From NCBI GenBank assembly GCA_037447655.1, contig JBBHKE010003004.1:62001-126000 (forward strand): a stretch of DNA of 64,000 nt. The letters are read 5' to 3'. Positions 33,986 to 44,384 of this stretch are shown piece by piece (the first letter of the stretch is position 1; every line of letters begins with the position of its first letter). The translations under genes were made by a program, and so were the position numbers. This DNA comes from Zygnema cylindricum. Its lineage: Eukaryota; Streptophyta; Zygnematophyceae; Zygnematales; Zygnemataceae. The notes under the pieces were generated by a model that was not told where the DNA came from, ran no database searches, and saw only the letters and a list, made by a program, of their open reading frames with translations.

Positions 33986-34829
33986 GTAAGATTGAATTAT
34001 GAGCAAAGCCAATTGTTACCTCTAACATAAGATAGATTTGGTTTGAAAAATAGGACTGAAGTGAGAAAGGGTTTATTTTGTTAAATGTATACTGCAAACA
34101 TTTTATATTGCTAATGATTCTTCTACTTTTCGTATACTTTATTGGTTGAGAACGAATTTGCACTTAAATTTTTAAAGATCTAAAATATAGAATGTACACT
34201 TTTAATAATCATTGAGAATGGAAAAATATACACATTTATTACTAGTTACATAAATTCTTAAGGTGACATAAAACTCGAAATGCAAGCTGGACCAAGTAGG
34301 ACAGAAAATAGAATAACTGAAGAAGGCTAACGTGTGGACAAAACCTTATCCTACCCTCCCTATCTTCCCACCCTTTCCCTCCTAGCCTATCACCATCTCT
34401 CCTCCCACGTTTTCATTTTTTATTTATGTTTTTCGTTACCATTACCCAAAATGAAGACAATGTATTCAACCGGAAAGCAATCTATCACAAGAACAAAAAA
34501 GAAAACAAAAGATGGATGAAAACAACCTAGAGCGCGAAATAAAGTTTCTTTTTAAAATTCCTCCATTGATACGCATTTTTAATTTTCATTTTCCCGAATT
34601 GGTTTTCAATTTTCTAAATTGCAATTTCGTCAAAAATACATTTGTGTTTGTAAATTTGGAATGGGTGCTGGAGGGAGGGGGCATTAGTAAGCAAATTCCA
34701 TTAAAATTCACTATCTAAACATGCATTTGAATTGGCTAAAAAATTTGACGCTGTTAAAGTTTCACGCGTAGGAAATCTTCAATTTCCACTCACGTGTTTG
34801 CATGACACATTAATTGACCTTTTGAACAG

Positions 34830-35113
34830 CGATATTGCAAACAACTATTTCACCGGGCCCATTGTCCGATCCAGAAAACATCCAGCATGTGATGAGTTGG
34901 TTTACAATTGCCTGTTTGGCTCAAGCCTCCCATTTAATTGCGACCCCATATTTCAACGAAGTAAAAACGAATGTAAAGCGTTTTGCAATGCCACACAAGT
35001 GGGAGGGCCATGTGGGGGAAACGGTATTTGCTCCAATAGCACAAATGGGAGTATACGAAATTGTGCTTGCAATAAAGGCTACACAAATACAGTGAACAAA
35101 TTCACTTGCAAAT
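34830..35113 (+). CDS. LRR gene A, last half-LRR plus Cys-rich/EGF-like exon
   Basis: 284 nt, phase 2 to 1. Starts DIANNYFTGPI (a half repeat), then a Cys-rich cap (HPACDELVYNCLFGSSLPFN and CDP), then CNATQVGGPCGGNGICSN...NCACNKGY...FTCK, spaced like a six-Cys EGF-like module. Acceptor gaacag, donor gtaagt. N-glycosylation motifs NAT and NST are present. Confidence 0.88.
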
Positions 35114-35487
35114 GTAAGTCTTTGTTCTTGCAATGATGTCCGCTAAAAATGGAACTCCTTTTTCTGGCATAAGCAGAATTTGCGCAGTTTCCATTTTTTT
35201 GGTCTCGTGGCGCTCACACTTTCGACCCTTTGGTGATGTATCTAAACATTTTCAAAGTTATTGTGTTTACTTGCATTATGATAGTTGAGCGTTCTCCTTT
35301 CATCGCAATGATTTTTTATCGTTTTGGATATCTTTTTTTAGTCTTGGCAACCGGAAAAACAAATTTAAGGTTCCCATCAGCTTATTTATTCTTAAGAGTT
35401 AGTGTTTACTAGAAGACAACAACTATCTAAGGCTTGAAAACAAATATTTGTACCATTTTAATTCCCCTGTTCTCTTTTTTTTTCTAG

Positions 35488-35624
35488 TAATACGTTCACC
35501 GCCATCGCTGAGTTCACCACCCCTACCACCCCCTCCAACACCAACTCGCCGTCCTCCACCTCATCCACCTATTCGTGCCTCTCCTTCTCCACCACCTCCT
35601 CGGCCCCCTCCATCTCGTCCTTAA
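35488..35624 (+). CDS. LRR gene A, Pro-rich C-terminal exon
   Basis: 45 codons ending in TAA at 35622-35624. Composition is dominated by PP, PPP and SPP (LSSPPLPPPPTPTRRPPPHP and PSPPPPRPPPSRP), similar to extensin-like tails of plant wall proteins. Acceptor ttctag; the phase fits exon 34830-35113. Confidence 0.82.
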
Positions 35625-36369
35625 CTACCCTAATTCAAGATAAAGGTATCCATCCTAACTTGAACAAAGTACTGCGACAGTGGAAGAGTCTTTTGGTTAA
35701 ATTATTATTTTGATTGTCTCGGTTTGAATGTACATAAATTGTAATACTACCAATTGACTTGACGTTTTATGTTGTGTTTTCTTTTCATTAGAATGGATTG
35801 TTATTTTATGCACGAAGGAGAATTAAAAGCTTCTGAATGTTTTTTGGGTCAAATTTACTGTATATTAGTGTATGTTCAAATGGTGATGAAACTAGAAACC
35901 GCTAGCATGATGTTACCTTATTAAGCTAAATAGTTGATTATATTAAACATCGTAGTAAAGCAACCTTTATATTGTTAAATCGAACACGCTGCCTATGTAT
36001 AATGGCATTATCATGTTTAGCGAATAACACGGTTTTGTAAATTTGCCAAAACTTGAAAACAATGCTAATGCTCATTTAAGTGCACCTTGTACACAATTAT
36101 ATTGTCCATGATCCTACCATGTTGAAGAAACTACAAGACTTTGATAATTTTGCCAAACAAAAAATTGACAAACTCACTTCTGTACTCATTGTTACTAAAA
36201 CTGTTATCTCACACATATCTCATAAATCCGTTGCTTCTTTGGTTGAGGGATTTTTTTTGGGATTGTGGGTTTTCTTAGGCTATCAAAGCACCTTCTCATG
36301 AATAGCCTCTGTTAACCTTCACGGTATGGCGAAAAGGAACTTTGATGGTGTGGAGAAAAGAAGACAGAT
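35625..36369. other. Downstream of LRR gene A, nothing recognised
   Basis: AT-rich sequence. A 73-codon plus frame (36080-36301) has no recognisable motif. Confidence 0.5.
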
Positions 36370-38340
36370 ATTCAAGTAATGGTCGGTAGGAAACAACGCA
36401 AGACAAACTATGTCTTCGTGGAGAAATGTCCCGGAAGAGATCTTGGCGCGAGTAAAGAAAGTTTGGAAGATGATAAGGCTAGCTCATTTTTTCGATTTTC
36501 TCGATGTATAAACTACTCAATACTATTCGGGTCTAATATTTGGACTGTTTTTATTTACTGATAATTACTAAGACAAGTTCAGATTTTTAGGTTGTTTTAT
36601 GTCATCGTGGGTTGTTTTTTAGTTGCCGGTATTGAGTTATGTTTTGTATTCGTCGTAAAACAGTTTGCTAGTGTGTTTTTACTTTGGCCGTACATGAGCC
36701 AAAGAATTGATGACATTTTATTGGTTGAAGAAAATTTGAGCGAGGCTAGGTAGTTTGGGTTAATTCCCAACTTGCTTGGGAGTATCGGCTATGTTTCCAG
36801 TATTGCAAATTTGTGTGTCAGTGGGTGTTTAATTTGGTGGCAGGGGAATCGTCTAATTAATGCCTTGGTCACAATACTCTGAAAGTACTTTCGGAACAAT
36901 TGGAGAACTACGTTTTTTTGGACCATTTTTTCTTGTATTGACTTGTATATGGCAATGCACATCTTTACTAGCTGGATCATGTGTGGTAGTGCTTTCATCT
37001 GTTTGGTAAATTTACTTTTTGCTATGAATTTTTTTCTCAGCTACAATGCTAAAATTTGATTAAGACTATGTTATGAACCAATACATTTTGTTGAGATTGT
37101 GCCTAGGCATGAACTTTGGGTGCTTATCAATAGAGAGATAATAAAGGGCGGGGAGGGGGGGGTTGGTCCCTTAGGGGTTTTAAAGGACGCACCTCTATGT
37201 TTGAGATGTTGAAATTATGCAAGGACTTCATTAATGTCCTCAATTAGTGCGAGAGTAGGCTAGGAGGAATTGGACAACCAGATTGGAAAATTAAAAATCC
37301 TTCATACAAAGATATACGGGTGCCCTATATTTAAATAATGGGCATTGATAAAATAGATATGCGTATAGACATTGCATGATAGTGTGGCAATATCATTAAG
37401 CAGTTCTCCAAACCGTTAAAACGAATCTTCTTATTTAGCATACGAACGTCGATCGGATAAACCTTAAATCAATCTCAACAGATAATTCGTTGGTTAAGAA
37501 AGCTAAGTACTAATCAGCTGGGTAAAAGATATCGTTTTCATTATAGTAGTGACTGTGTGGACCTTGACTTCCACCTAGGGTTGGTTGCACTGATCTGAAT
37601 GGTTAACCACTCCTGACCACTTTCGGTACTAGGTTTTGAGCATAATTTCAGTTGTTCCTGTCTGGTCAATATCCATCAACCAGCTTTATAAGGTACCGAA
37701 ACTCTTTTCTCCACCTTGGTATAGTAATGGACTACTATTCAATACACTCCTTGACACCGCCAGTTTCTACCCACTTTCTCAGCCCCCTCTATCTCCGCCC
37801 TTCTCTCTTATCACATAACTATTCGAGAGGGAGGAGGAGAGAGGAGGAGAGGCTACAATGAAAGAGAGTACGAGGTGTTTCCCCCACAATCCTTCCCACC
37901 ACACTTTTAGTTCCCCACTTATCCCTACCTTTGTTTCATTTTTTTCGCTTTCAATGATCACCTAATGTAATGCAAAAGCAGTAGATGTTAAAAATCACCT
38001 AAAGTGTGGTCGATTCTGAATTAAAAAGTAAACAGTGACTATTTCGGGCGAAAAAAAAAATCCTTTTGAATGTAGGGCAACTACTCTTGCAACGTAGTAT
38101 GTTCCACACCAATATTGATTAACAATGTAAATCAAACCCACAGTTGTAGAGAGAAAACGGGGAAAAAATTGAAAAAATACGCAAATGCGAAGGCAAAAAA
38201 TGAACAAAACAGTAGTAGGAAACAAGGATAAGAGGTTTCACCAAGAGATATGTTTATGAATTGATTATTTAAGAAATATTCATATTATAGAGCATAAAGT
38301 AATGAAAGATTAATAATATGGAGAAAATTTGAACAATGGA
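36370..38340. repeat. Segmental duplication, copy 1
   Basis: Matches 40140-41300 at about 80-85%, both at the start ('aatggtcggtaggaaacaac') and at the end ('aataatatggagaaaattt'). About 0.9 kb (37080-37980), including a G-rich run, is present only in this copy. The short shared frame QVMVGRKQRKTNY is open in both, but the flanks differ. Confidence 0.8.
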
Positions 38341-39590
38341 TATCCAAGATTAAAGTCTTTTGTACAAAGATGGGGCCCTCCTTCAGAAATCTCTATTACC
38401 TAACCTTAAAAGAAAACTTAAACTGAAAATGAAAAAAAATAAACTGTATTAAACCGGAAACTTTTAAACCTACATCTCATACATAGTGAAAAAAATTCAA
38501 AAAAAAAGTTAACTCGATGGTGACCTACTTTTCGTCACAAGACAAAAACCAGCCTTTAGATAAGTCATATACCAAAAATAGAAAGAAAAAGAAAACTACA
38601 ATTCTTTACAAACGCTCTATAAGAACAAATAATCATAATTATTCTGTAACAAAAATGGTGAAAATAAATCTGAATTTGAGTTCAAATATTTATCTGAAAA
38701 TCAATATTGCTATTTGCGTCGAATTCGCAGTTGGGAATCCAAATTTCCCACTTGTGACCTCAAAACTTGACTTGAGGATTTTAATTTCCAGCTTGAGAAG
38801 CTAAATTTCCATTTAAAAATTCAAAATCCCCCTTACATTCCTGCAATTCCGCAAGTTCCTCCCGCCTTCCATATGGTTGTCCCGTCACACGCACACAAGC
38901 ACTTATCATCTCCCCCTCCACTCAACGCAAAAACGGAAGCGACACAGGTTCCATGTCCGTTACGGACAACTACAGACCGTCCCACAAGATCCGAAACCTT
39001 CAATCCCTTCAGAATGCTACAGAATGTTGCACTTCCCGACTAGTCTGCCACCAAATCCGCGAGTTTCATGACAACACCCGGCTACAAAAAATGGAGGGAG
39101 AGAGTGAAAGAGGGAGGGACAGCAAAAAGAGGGGATGAGAGAGAGAGGAAAAGTGGGGAAGGGGAGGGAGAGAGAGAGAGAGATAGCATAGAAAAAGGCA
39201 GTTTAGAAATAGTAGAAAAAGGCAGTTTAGAAATAGTTTAGTTTGCATTTTTCATGGTGATGCCAAAAGACAAAGTACAAATGAAAAATTCCTTATCGAA
39301 AATCATGCCAAGATAAAAACTGTCGATCTGAAGATAACTCTTCGGTTGTAATTTCTGAACAAAGTTGCAGCTCGTTAGCGTTGTCCTATATTCTAGGACC
39401 AGTGCTAGGATATATAGGGCGTGATAATTATTAAAACCAGTACTTGCAGATTAAGCCAATTAACGGATTTACGAGACTTTAATCATAGAGAGAGTTAGAA
39501 AATTCTTATATGCATACGGTCAACTAATTTGAACGGCGCACATTAAAAGCCAGTTAACATCGGACAGCTCTTATTCAAGGCGACATTTCA
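38341..39590. other. Intergenic, with small repeats only
   Basis: No gene seen. Contains a GA tract (39090-39185) and a 24-bp tandem duplicate built on 'aaaaaggcagtttagaaata' (39189-39237). Confidence 0.6.
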
Positions 39591-39599
39591 CAATAGCCG

Positions 39600-40110
39600 T
39601 TTTGGTTGTTTTCGGACATTGTGTCACCAAGAGTTACGTGGCGTCTTGTCATTCGATTAGAGGATTTGCAAGAAACCCGGAGACAAGTCAAAAAAAGACA
39701 GGCGTCCCCTCAATGGCGATGTCGTACAATGGTCCTACAAGAAGTACATCAGCAACTTTACTTTCTTGTACTATACAGTCTTTTGATTGGATCCGTACCT
39801 CAGTAGAAGGGGGTTTACAAAAGGGTTCTAGGACTTAGATTTTTTCTCTGGTAGATAGCCGCCTCTCTCTCTCTCAAAGAGCTTCTATAAAGCCTGGCAT
39901 CTTTGCCATTTGAAATCTTATCGCCTCGTAAGGCGTTCTCAGTGTTCTTTTTGAATAGGGCTTAGGGGAGTCCAACCTTCACAGGGGTGAAGGCAATCAG
40001 AATCTTTGCCTACTTGGAAGGCAGTTGATTCAAAGGGAAGAAGGGCATTTCAAATTATCCTAGAAGGCTTCAAATAAGCAAGTAAGCTGCAGTTCTGTGG
40101 ACGTATGTGA
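39600..40110 (+). mobile_element. Degenerate Copia LTR remnant
   Basis: The right half (39850-40106) parallels the 3' part of the Copia LTR at 46200-46450: a ctctctctcaaag start, 'ggagtc...ttcacaggg..gaggc', 'tttgcctac', 'attatcctag' and 'taagctgcag'. The left half is weaker. It is followed by the second segmental-duplication copy. Confidence 0.5.
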
Positions 40111-40139
40111 CCATATGGAGGTCACAGAATTGCATATTC

Positions 40140-41300
40140 AAGTAATGGTCGGTAGGAAACAACGCAAGACAAATTATGACTTCGTGGGGAAATGTGCCAG
40201 AAGATATATTGCCGCGAGTAAAGAAAGTTTGCAAAACGATGAGGCTAGCTTATTTTGTCAATTGTCTCGATGCATAAACTACTCACTTTTCTGGTCTAAA
40301 ATATAGAAACTATTTTTATTCACTGATGACAAGAAAGAATTGTTCAGGTTGTTTGGTTTTATTGGGGGCTATTCTTTAGTTGACGGTATTGAGTTACGTT
40401 TTTTATTCATCGTAAAACAGTTTGCTAGTGGGTGTTTACTCTGCGAGTACATGAGCCGAAGAATTGATGAAATTTTATTGGTTGAAAACTCTTTGAGCGA
40501 TGCTAGATGGTTTGAGTTTATTCTCAATTACTATTTGATTAAAAGTATCGGCTATTTTTTCTAGTAAGTGCAAATTTGTGCCTTGATGGGTGTTTTATTC
40601 AGTGTTATATGCATCGTATAATAGTTGACTCATAGATTGAAAAATCATTTAAGTGCCTTTGGTGACAATACTTTGAAATTACATACGGAAAATTTGGAAA
40701 ACCATGTTTTTTCTTTTTATTGATCTGTGTGTGGCAATGCACATATTTACTAGCTGGATGATTTGTATTAGTGCTTTCATCTGATTTGGAAATTCACTTT
40801 ATCCCATGGTTTTTTCTTTAACCTTTCTTTCATGTTGTACCACTTGTGGCTATCTGTGCCCATTTTAAAGGTTTGTATTTCAGCGAGCTACAAAAGTAGT
40901 GGTTGTTAAGAATCACCTAAATTAATGTGGTCTATTCTGAATTTAAACGTAAAACTTGATTGGTTTGGGATTAACCAGTCACTATATTGGATCTCTTTGC
41001 ATAAATAGCACAAACGAAAATCCCTTTTAAATGTAGGACAAGTACTCTTGAAACGTGGAATGTTCCACACCAATATTGGTTAACAAGGTAAATCAAACTC
41101 ACAATTGTAGAGAAAGATCAGGGGAAAAAATACAAAATACGCAAATGAGAAGGCAAAAATTGAACAAAACAGTCGTAAGAAACAAGGTTAAGAGGTTTCA
41201 CTAAGAAATATGTTTATGGATTGATACTACGATATATTCATATTCTCGAGCTTAAAGAAATGAAACATTAATAATATGGAGAAAATTTGGAAAATGTATA
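40140..41300. repeat. Segmental duplication, copy 2
   Basis: Counterpart of 36370-38340 without the central 0.9 kb. A plus frame at 40340-40564 is open here but interrupted in copy 1, so a gene is not supported. Confidence 0.8.
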
Positions 41301-42754
41301 CATTTATAAAACATATCAAAATCACGTGTACAAGTATTATGCCCTTCTTCAAATGAACCCCAAACTTAAATTGGCTTGAAAAAAAGAAAAAAATGATACA
41401 CGATGGACGAGCAATGACAACCTTACAATTGGCAAAGGCCATGTGGCTTTGCAAAGGGTGGATTCAAATAAAACGAAATCCATAAAATTGTTTGCGTAAG
41501 ATATTCTCTGACGCTCCTTTTGCCATCTGTTGAACTTCACTGAAGGGACTCAGCGTTATAAAAAATTGCAACGAAGTTCGTACAACGACATGGTTACGCC
41601 CCACACAAATCTTATAATTGAATAATTTCGTACAAATATTAAATTTTGTCCGTCCGTACAAATATTACATTCATATTTTGCGCGTAAGAATCTTTTACTA
41701 TTTTCAACGTTTCAACAAAGTTGACGTCTCCCAGCTGGAATAAAGCCCGCATGCGAGAGGTACCTTGCTGGCACGACTTCATGGAATAGTGATCAAAATA
41801 TTACTACCCGTAACGCGGTGTGCCTATGTAACCGAAACTTTGGAATGAAACTTTGGATTTTAGGCCAGATTTTCCGTTGTACTTTTCTAAGTGTTCCTAT
41901 GTCCAAAAACGAAATCCTTACTTAGGGTGAACTTCCATTAGAGGAAAAGTGGGGTTGTTTACTGGATGCCGTACGATTTCGTACAGATTCGTATCATTTT
42001 TTTTTTGTTGTCAGACGAAACATGACGAAACATGATTACTGGATGGCTCCAATATTATAGGCGTAAGTATCGACCGTTGGATATTTCACTTTTTTAGATT
42101 CGCGAAGCAATCGCGCACATTGTCCAGTTTGAAGAGACTTTCCTCGGCGAGGAGAGTTTCTTCAGACTGGTCGCGTACCATTGGTACACGTGAAAAGTAA
42201 AAAAAAAATCCACCACAAACAGGCAATGAGAATCGAACACGTCCTACACGCCATGTGCCTTCCGCCACAGTGTATGAAGGTCGACTGAAATATCTCCGCA
42301 CGCTCCTTCTGACATTCGCACGCTCCTTCTAACATCCGCTGACCTTAAAAATTTGCGACGCCTTTTTGACATTCTGTTTCGAAATTTTGATTTTCAATTT
42401 TAAAATTAAAATCTGGTCGCAAAATTTTCGTACGAATCATTAACTACCTCCGCCCGTACAAATATTATGTACAGATTTTCAGCTTGAAGAATATTTATAG
42501 ATTTTAAGAATCTGAAAATAACCTATGTGGCGCCAATCATTATTGAGAAACGATGTCTACTGGCACGACATAATGGAAGGCTGTGCCAGTAAACATGAGA
42601 AATACACGTATCCGCATGTTTACTGGGACCGCCTAATGGAGAACAGGCCATACAGAAAAAACTGAAGCGAATTCGTCCCGAATGAATATCCAACGGTTGT
42701 TGTTCCCTCCCAGAACTTTGGAGAATGTTGGCAAGAAACTTTGGAATGTTGTTC
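41301..42754. other. Intergenic, nothing firm
   Basis: Recurrent 'gtacaaatatta' motifs and AT-rich DNA. A minus-strand stretch at 42210-42260 has a B-box-like GTTCGATTC, but no tRNA fold could be drawn. Confidence 0.5.
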
Positions 42755-42866
42755 GCAGATAAGTGGTACGGCATAGTAAGAATAAGTGGTACGGCATGGT
42801 AAAGAAAGTGGTACGGCATAATAAAAAAAGTGGTACGGCATGTAAGGAAAATGGTACGGCATAGTA
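42755..42866 (+). repeat. ~20-bp tandem repeat (GTGGTACGGCAT), five units
   Basis: 'gtggtacggcat' recurs about every 20-21 bp with AAG/AAT-rich spacers at 42761, 42781, 42810, 42831 and 42851 (last variant atggtacggcat). The cognate strand reads as repeated MPYHF, a by-product. Confidence 0.88.
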
Positions 42867-43166
42867 CTTATAGCCCCAGAGTTGTGTAAACAATCTCACT
42901 TTTCCTCCGATGGAACTTCACCCTCAGCTTAAAGGAAAAAATATGACTACTAGTTTTATTTAAAATTTTACGGGCCAAAATTTCGGGGCGCCGAATTAGT
43001 GTTATCAACACTATTATGCAACTCACTCTATACTGTACCGTGCATGTGGTAGTGTACACGTCAGAATACGGAGCACATAAAGATGCTGCCAGAAATGCTT
43101 TACGAATCCAAACCGTACGGTATTTTAAACAATCGCCGAGTCGCACTAATGGAAGCAGTATAGTAA

Positions 43167-43384
43167 CAACCGCGAATCGTTATTAACGTCAAGGTTTTTT
43201 TCGCCACTTAAAACATCTTTTCTCAGTACACACTTGTCGGATTGTGGATCTGACGGTTGCGATTGAAAGGTTATATTCTCAGCTTACGATTGGCGGTCTC
43301 AAATTGAATATCCAACAAGTGTGTACGGGAAATTCTGTTTTAAGTGGAAAAAAAAATCTTAACTCTAATAACGATTCGCGGTGG
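43167..43384. mobile_element. ~217-bp MITE (family M2) upstream of LRR gene B
   Basis: Arms: left 'ccgcgaatcgttattaacgt' and right its inverted copy, with sub-terminal 'ccacttaaaaca' and 'tgttttaagtgg'. Immediately followed by an M1 element. The homologous place in gene A lacks both. Confidence 0.85.
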
Positions 43385-43389
43385 AAGGG

Positions 43390-43932
43390 TACACCGCGCA
43401 TCGTTATTAGTGTCAACGACACTAATTTGGGTTCTTAAAATTTTGATTTTTTTCCTCAAATAGGATACATGATTTTAATTTTTCCTTGACGTTAATTAAG
43501 GTACCGTACAAAATAGCGTAAAGGACGAATTACAATAATATCTAAATAGTCTGGTGTACGGTCGATATCAAACCGTACATAAATGTACCTTTTCAAGTGA
43601 AAATTTTACAAAAAATGAGTTAAATCAGACGCGCACGCATAGGATCGTGCGCTTAAACTACGGGATTGTCCTGACACGTAAATTAGTCTTACATGTACGG
43701 ATATTTAAATTTCACGGCGGCGTACGATTTTTAATATTTTGTACGAATACATATATTAATGTATATATTCGTACAACGAATATTCCATTTTTGCTGTTCC
43801 CAAATTAGCATAAACGCCGAAATTAGAATACACCTTTTTAAAAAAAATAAAAAAATTCTTAATTAGCGTCAATGACGGTATATTTACTTCCACACTATTT
43901 AAACTTTGACACTAATAACGATGCGCGGTGTA
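43390..43932. mobile_element. 543-bp MITE (family M1), copy 2
   Basis: Same length and termini as 6339-6881 and about 90% alike by eye. Flanked by TA. Lies about 360 bp upstream of LRR gene B's start codon. Confidence 0.9.
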
Positions 43933-44293
43933 CTGATGTCGAACAGGATTGCTTATCGTAGTTTGGAACGTTCACATCATGTACATACAGTAAAAAAGAC
44001 AAAGGAAAAGTACACCATCGTGTCACTGTCCACATTGGACCGGTCATTTAAACAAAAAAGTCGTACGCAAAAGTCCAAATGACGAATACGCTTGTTGACC
44101 TGACTTATGTTGACTGTACGGAAAGCTGTTAACAAGATCCCTCGATTGATTCCTTCCTTCTGCGACGCTTCCATCTGAAGACTGTGCCATTGGTAAAGTC
44201 GAAACCCTAATCGATCTACTGCAGCCGCTACTTGAGAAATAAACTGCCACGTGTCTTTCTCTAAAAACACGATGACGTGGCAAGTAAGCAGCC

Positions 44294-44384
44294 ATGGCGG
44301 CTATCAGATTCCTGATGACTACCACACTGCTTTTTCTTTTCCACGTGGCACCCTCGTGCGGAGTAACCATGGCGTCACGAGACA
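44294..44384 (+). CDS. LRR gene B exon 1 (signal peptide)
   Basis: MAAIRFLMTTTLLFLFHVAP then SCGVTMASRD: a clear secretory signal with probable cleavage near SCG. Donor gtaagt after 30 codons plus one base. The ATG is conserved with gene A. Confidence 0.88.

Larger units (their letters stand above)
24926..35624 (+). pseudogene. LRR gene A: secreted LRR / EGF-like / Pro-rich protein, first exon apparently frame-shifted
   Basis: Exons read: 24926-25012 (signal peptide), 25139-25262 (LRR N-cap), LRR exons 27051-27122, 28353-28424, 33289-33360, 33610-33681 and 33914-33985, Cys-rich/EGF-like exon 34830-35113, Pro-rich exon 35488-35624. All LRR exons are 72 nt, phase 2 to 2, one 24-residue plant-type repeat each. 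From exon 2 on the frame is continuous to the stop, giving about 300 residues. No membrane segment or kinase follows, so a secreted cell-wall protein is inferred. Exon 1 lacks 4 bp present in gene B and its donor is GC instead of GT, so as read it does not join exon 2 in frame. An alternative start at 25001 reads through into exon 2 without a signal peptide. The 4.9-kb intron at 28425-33288 contains retrotransposon debris and probably a deletion. Confidence 0.75.

Noticed and set aside
36370-40564. Possible gene around QVMVGRKQRKTNY shared by the segmental duplicates
   Set aside because: Only a short stretch is open in both; downstream frames are broken in one copy, and no known domain is recognised.
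42200-42262. tRNA-like minus-strand segment with TGGCGGAAGGCA and GTTCGATTC boxes
   Set aside because: A- and B-box-like strings are present, but the T-stem and acceptor stem do not pair, and no CCA-adjacent structure could be drawn. At most a SINE or tRNA relic.
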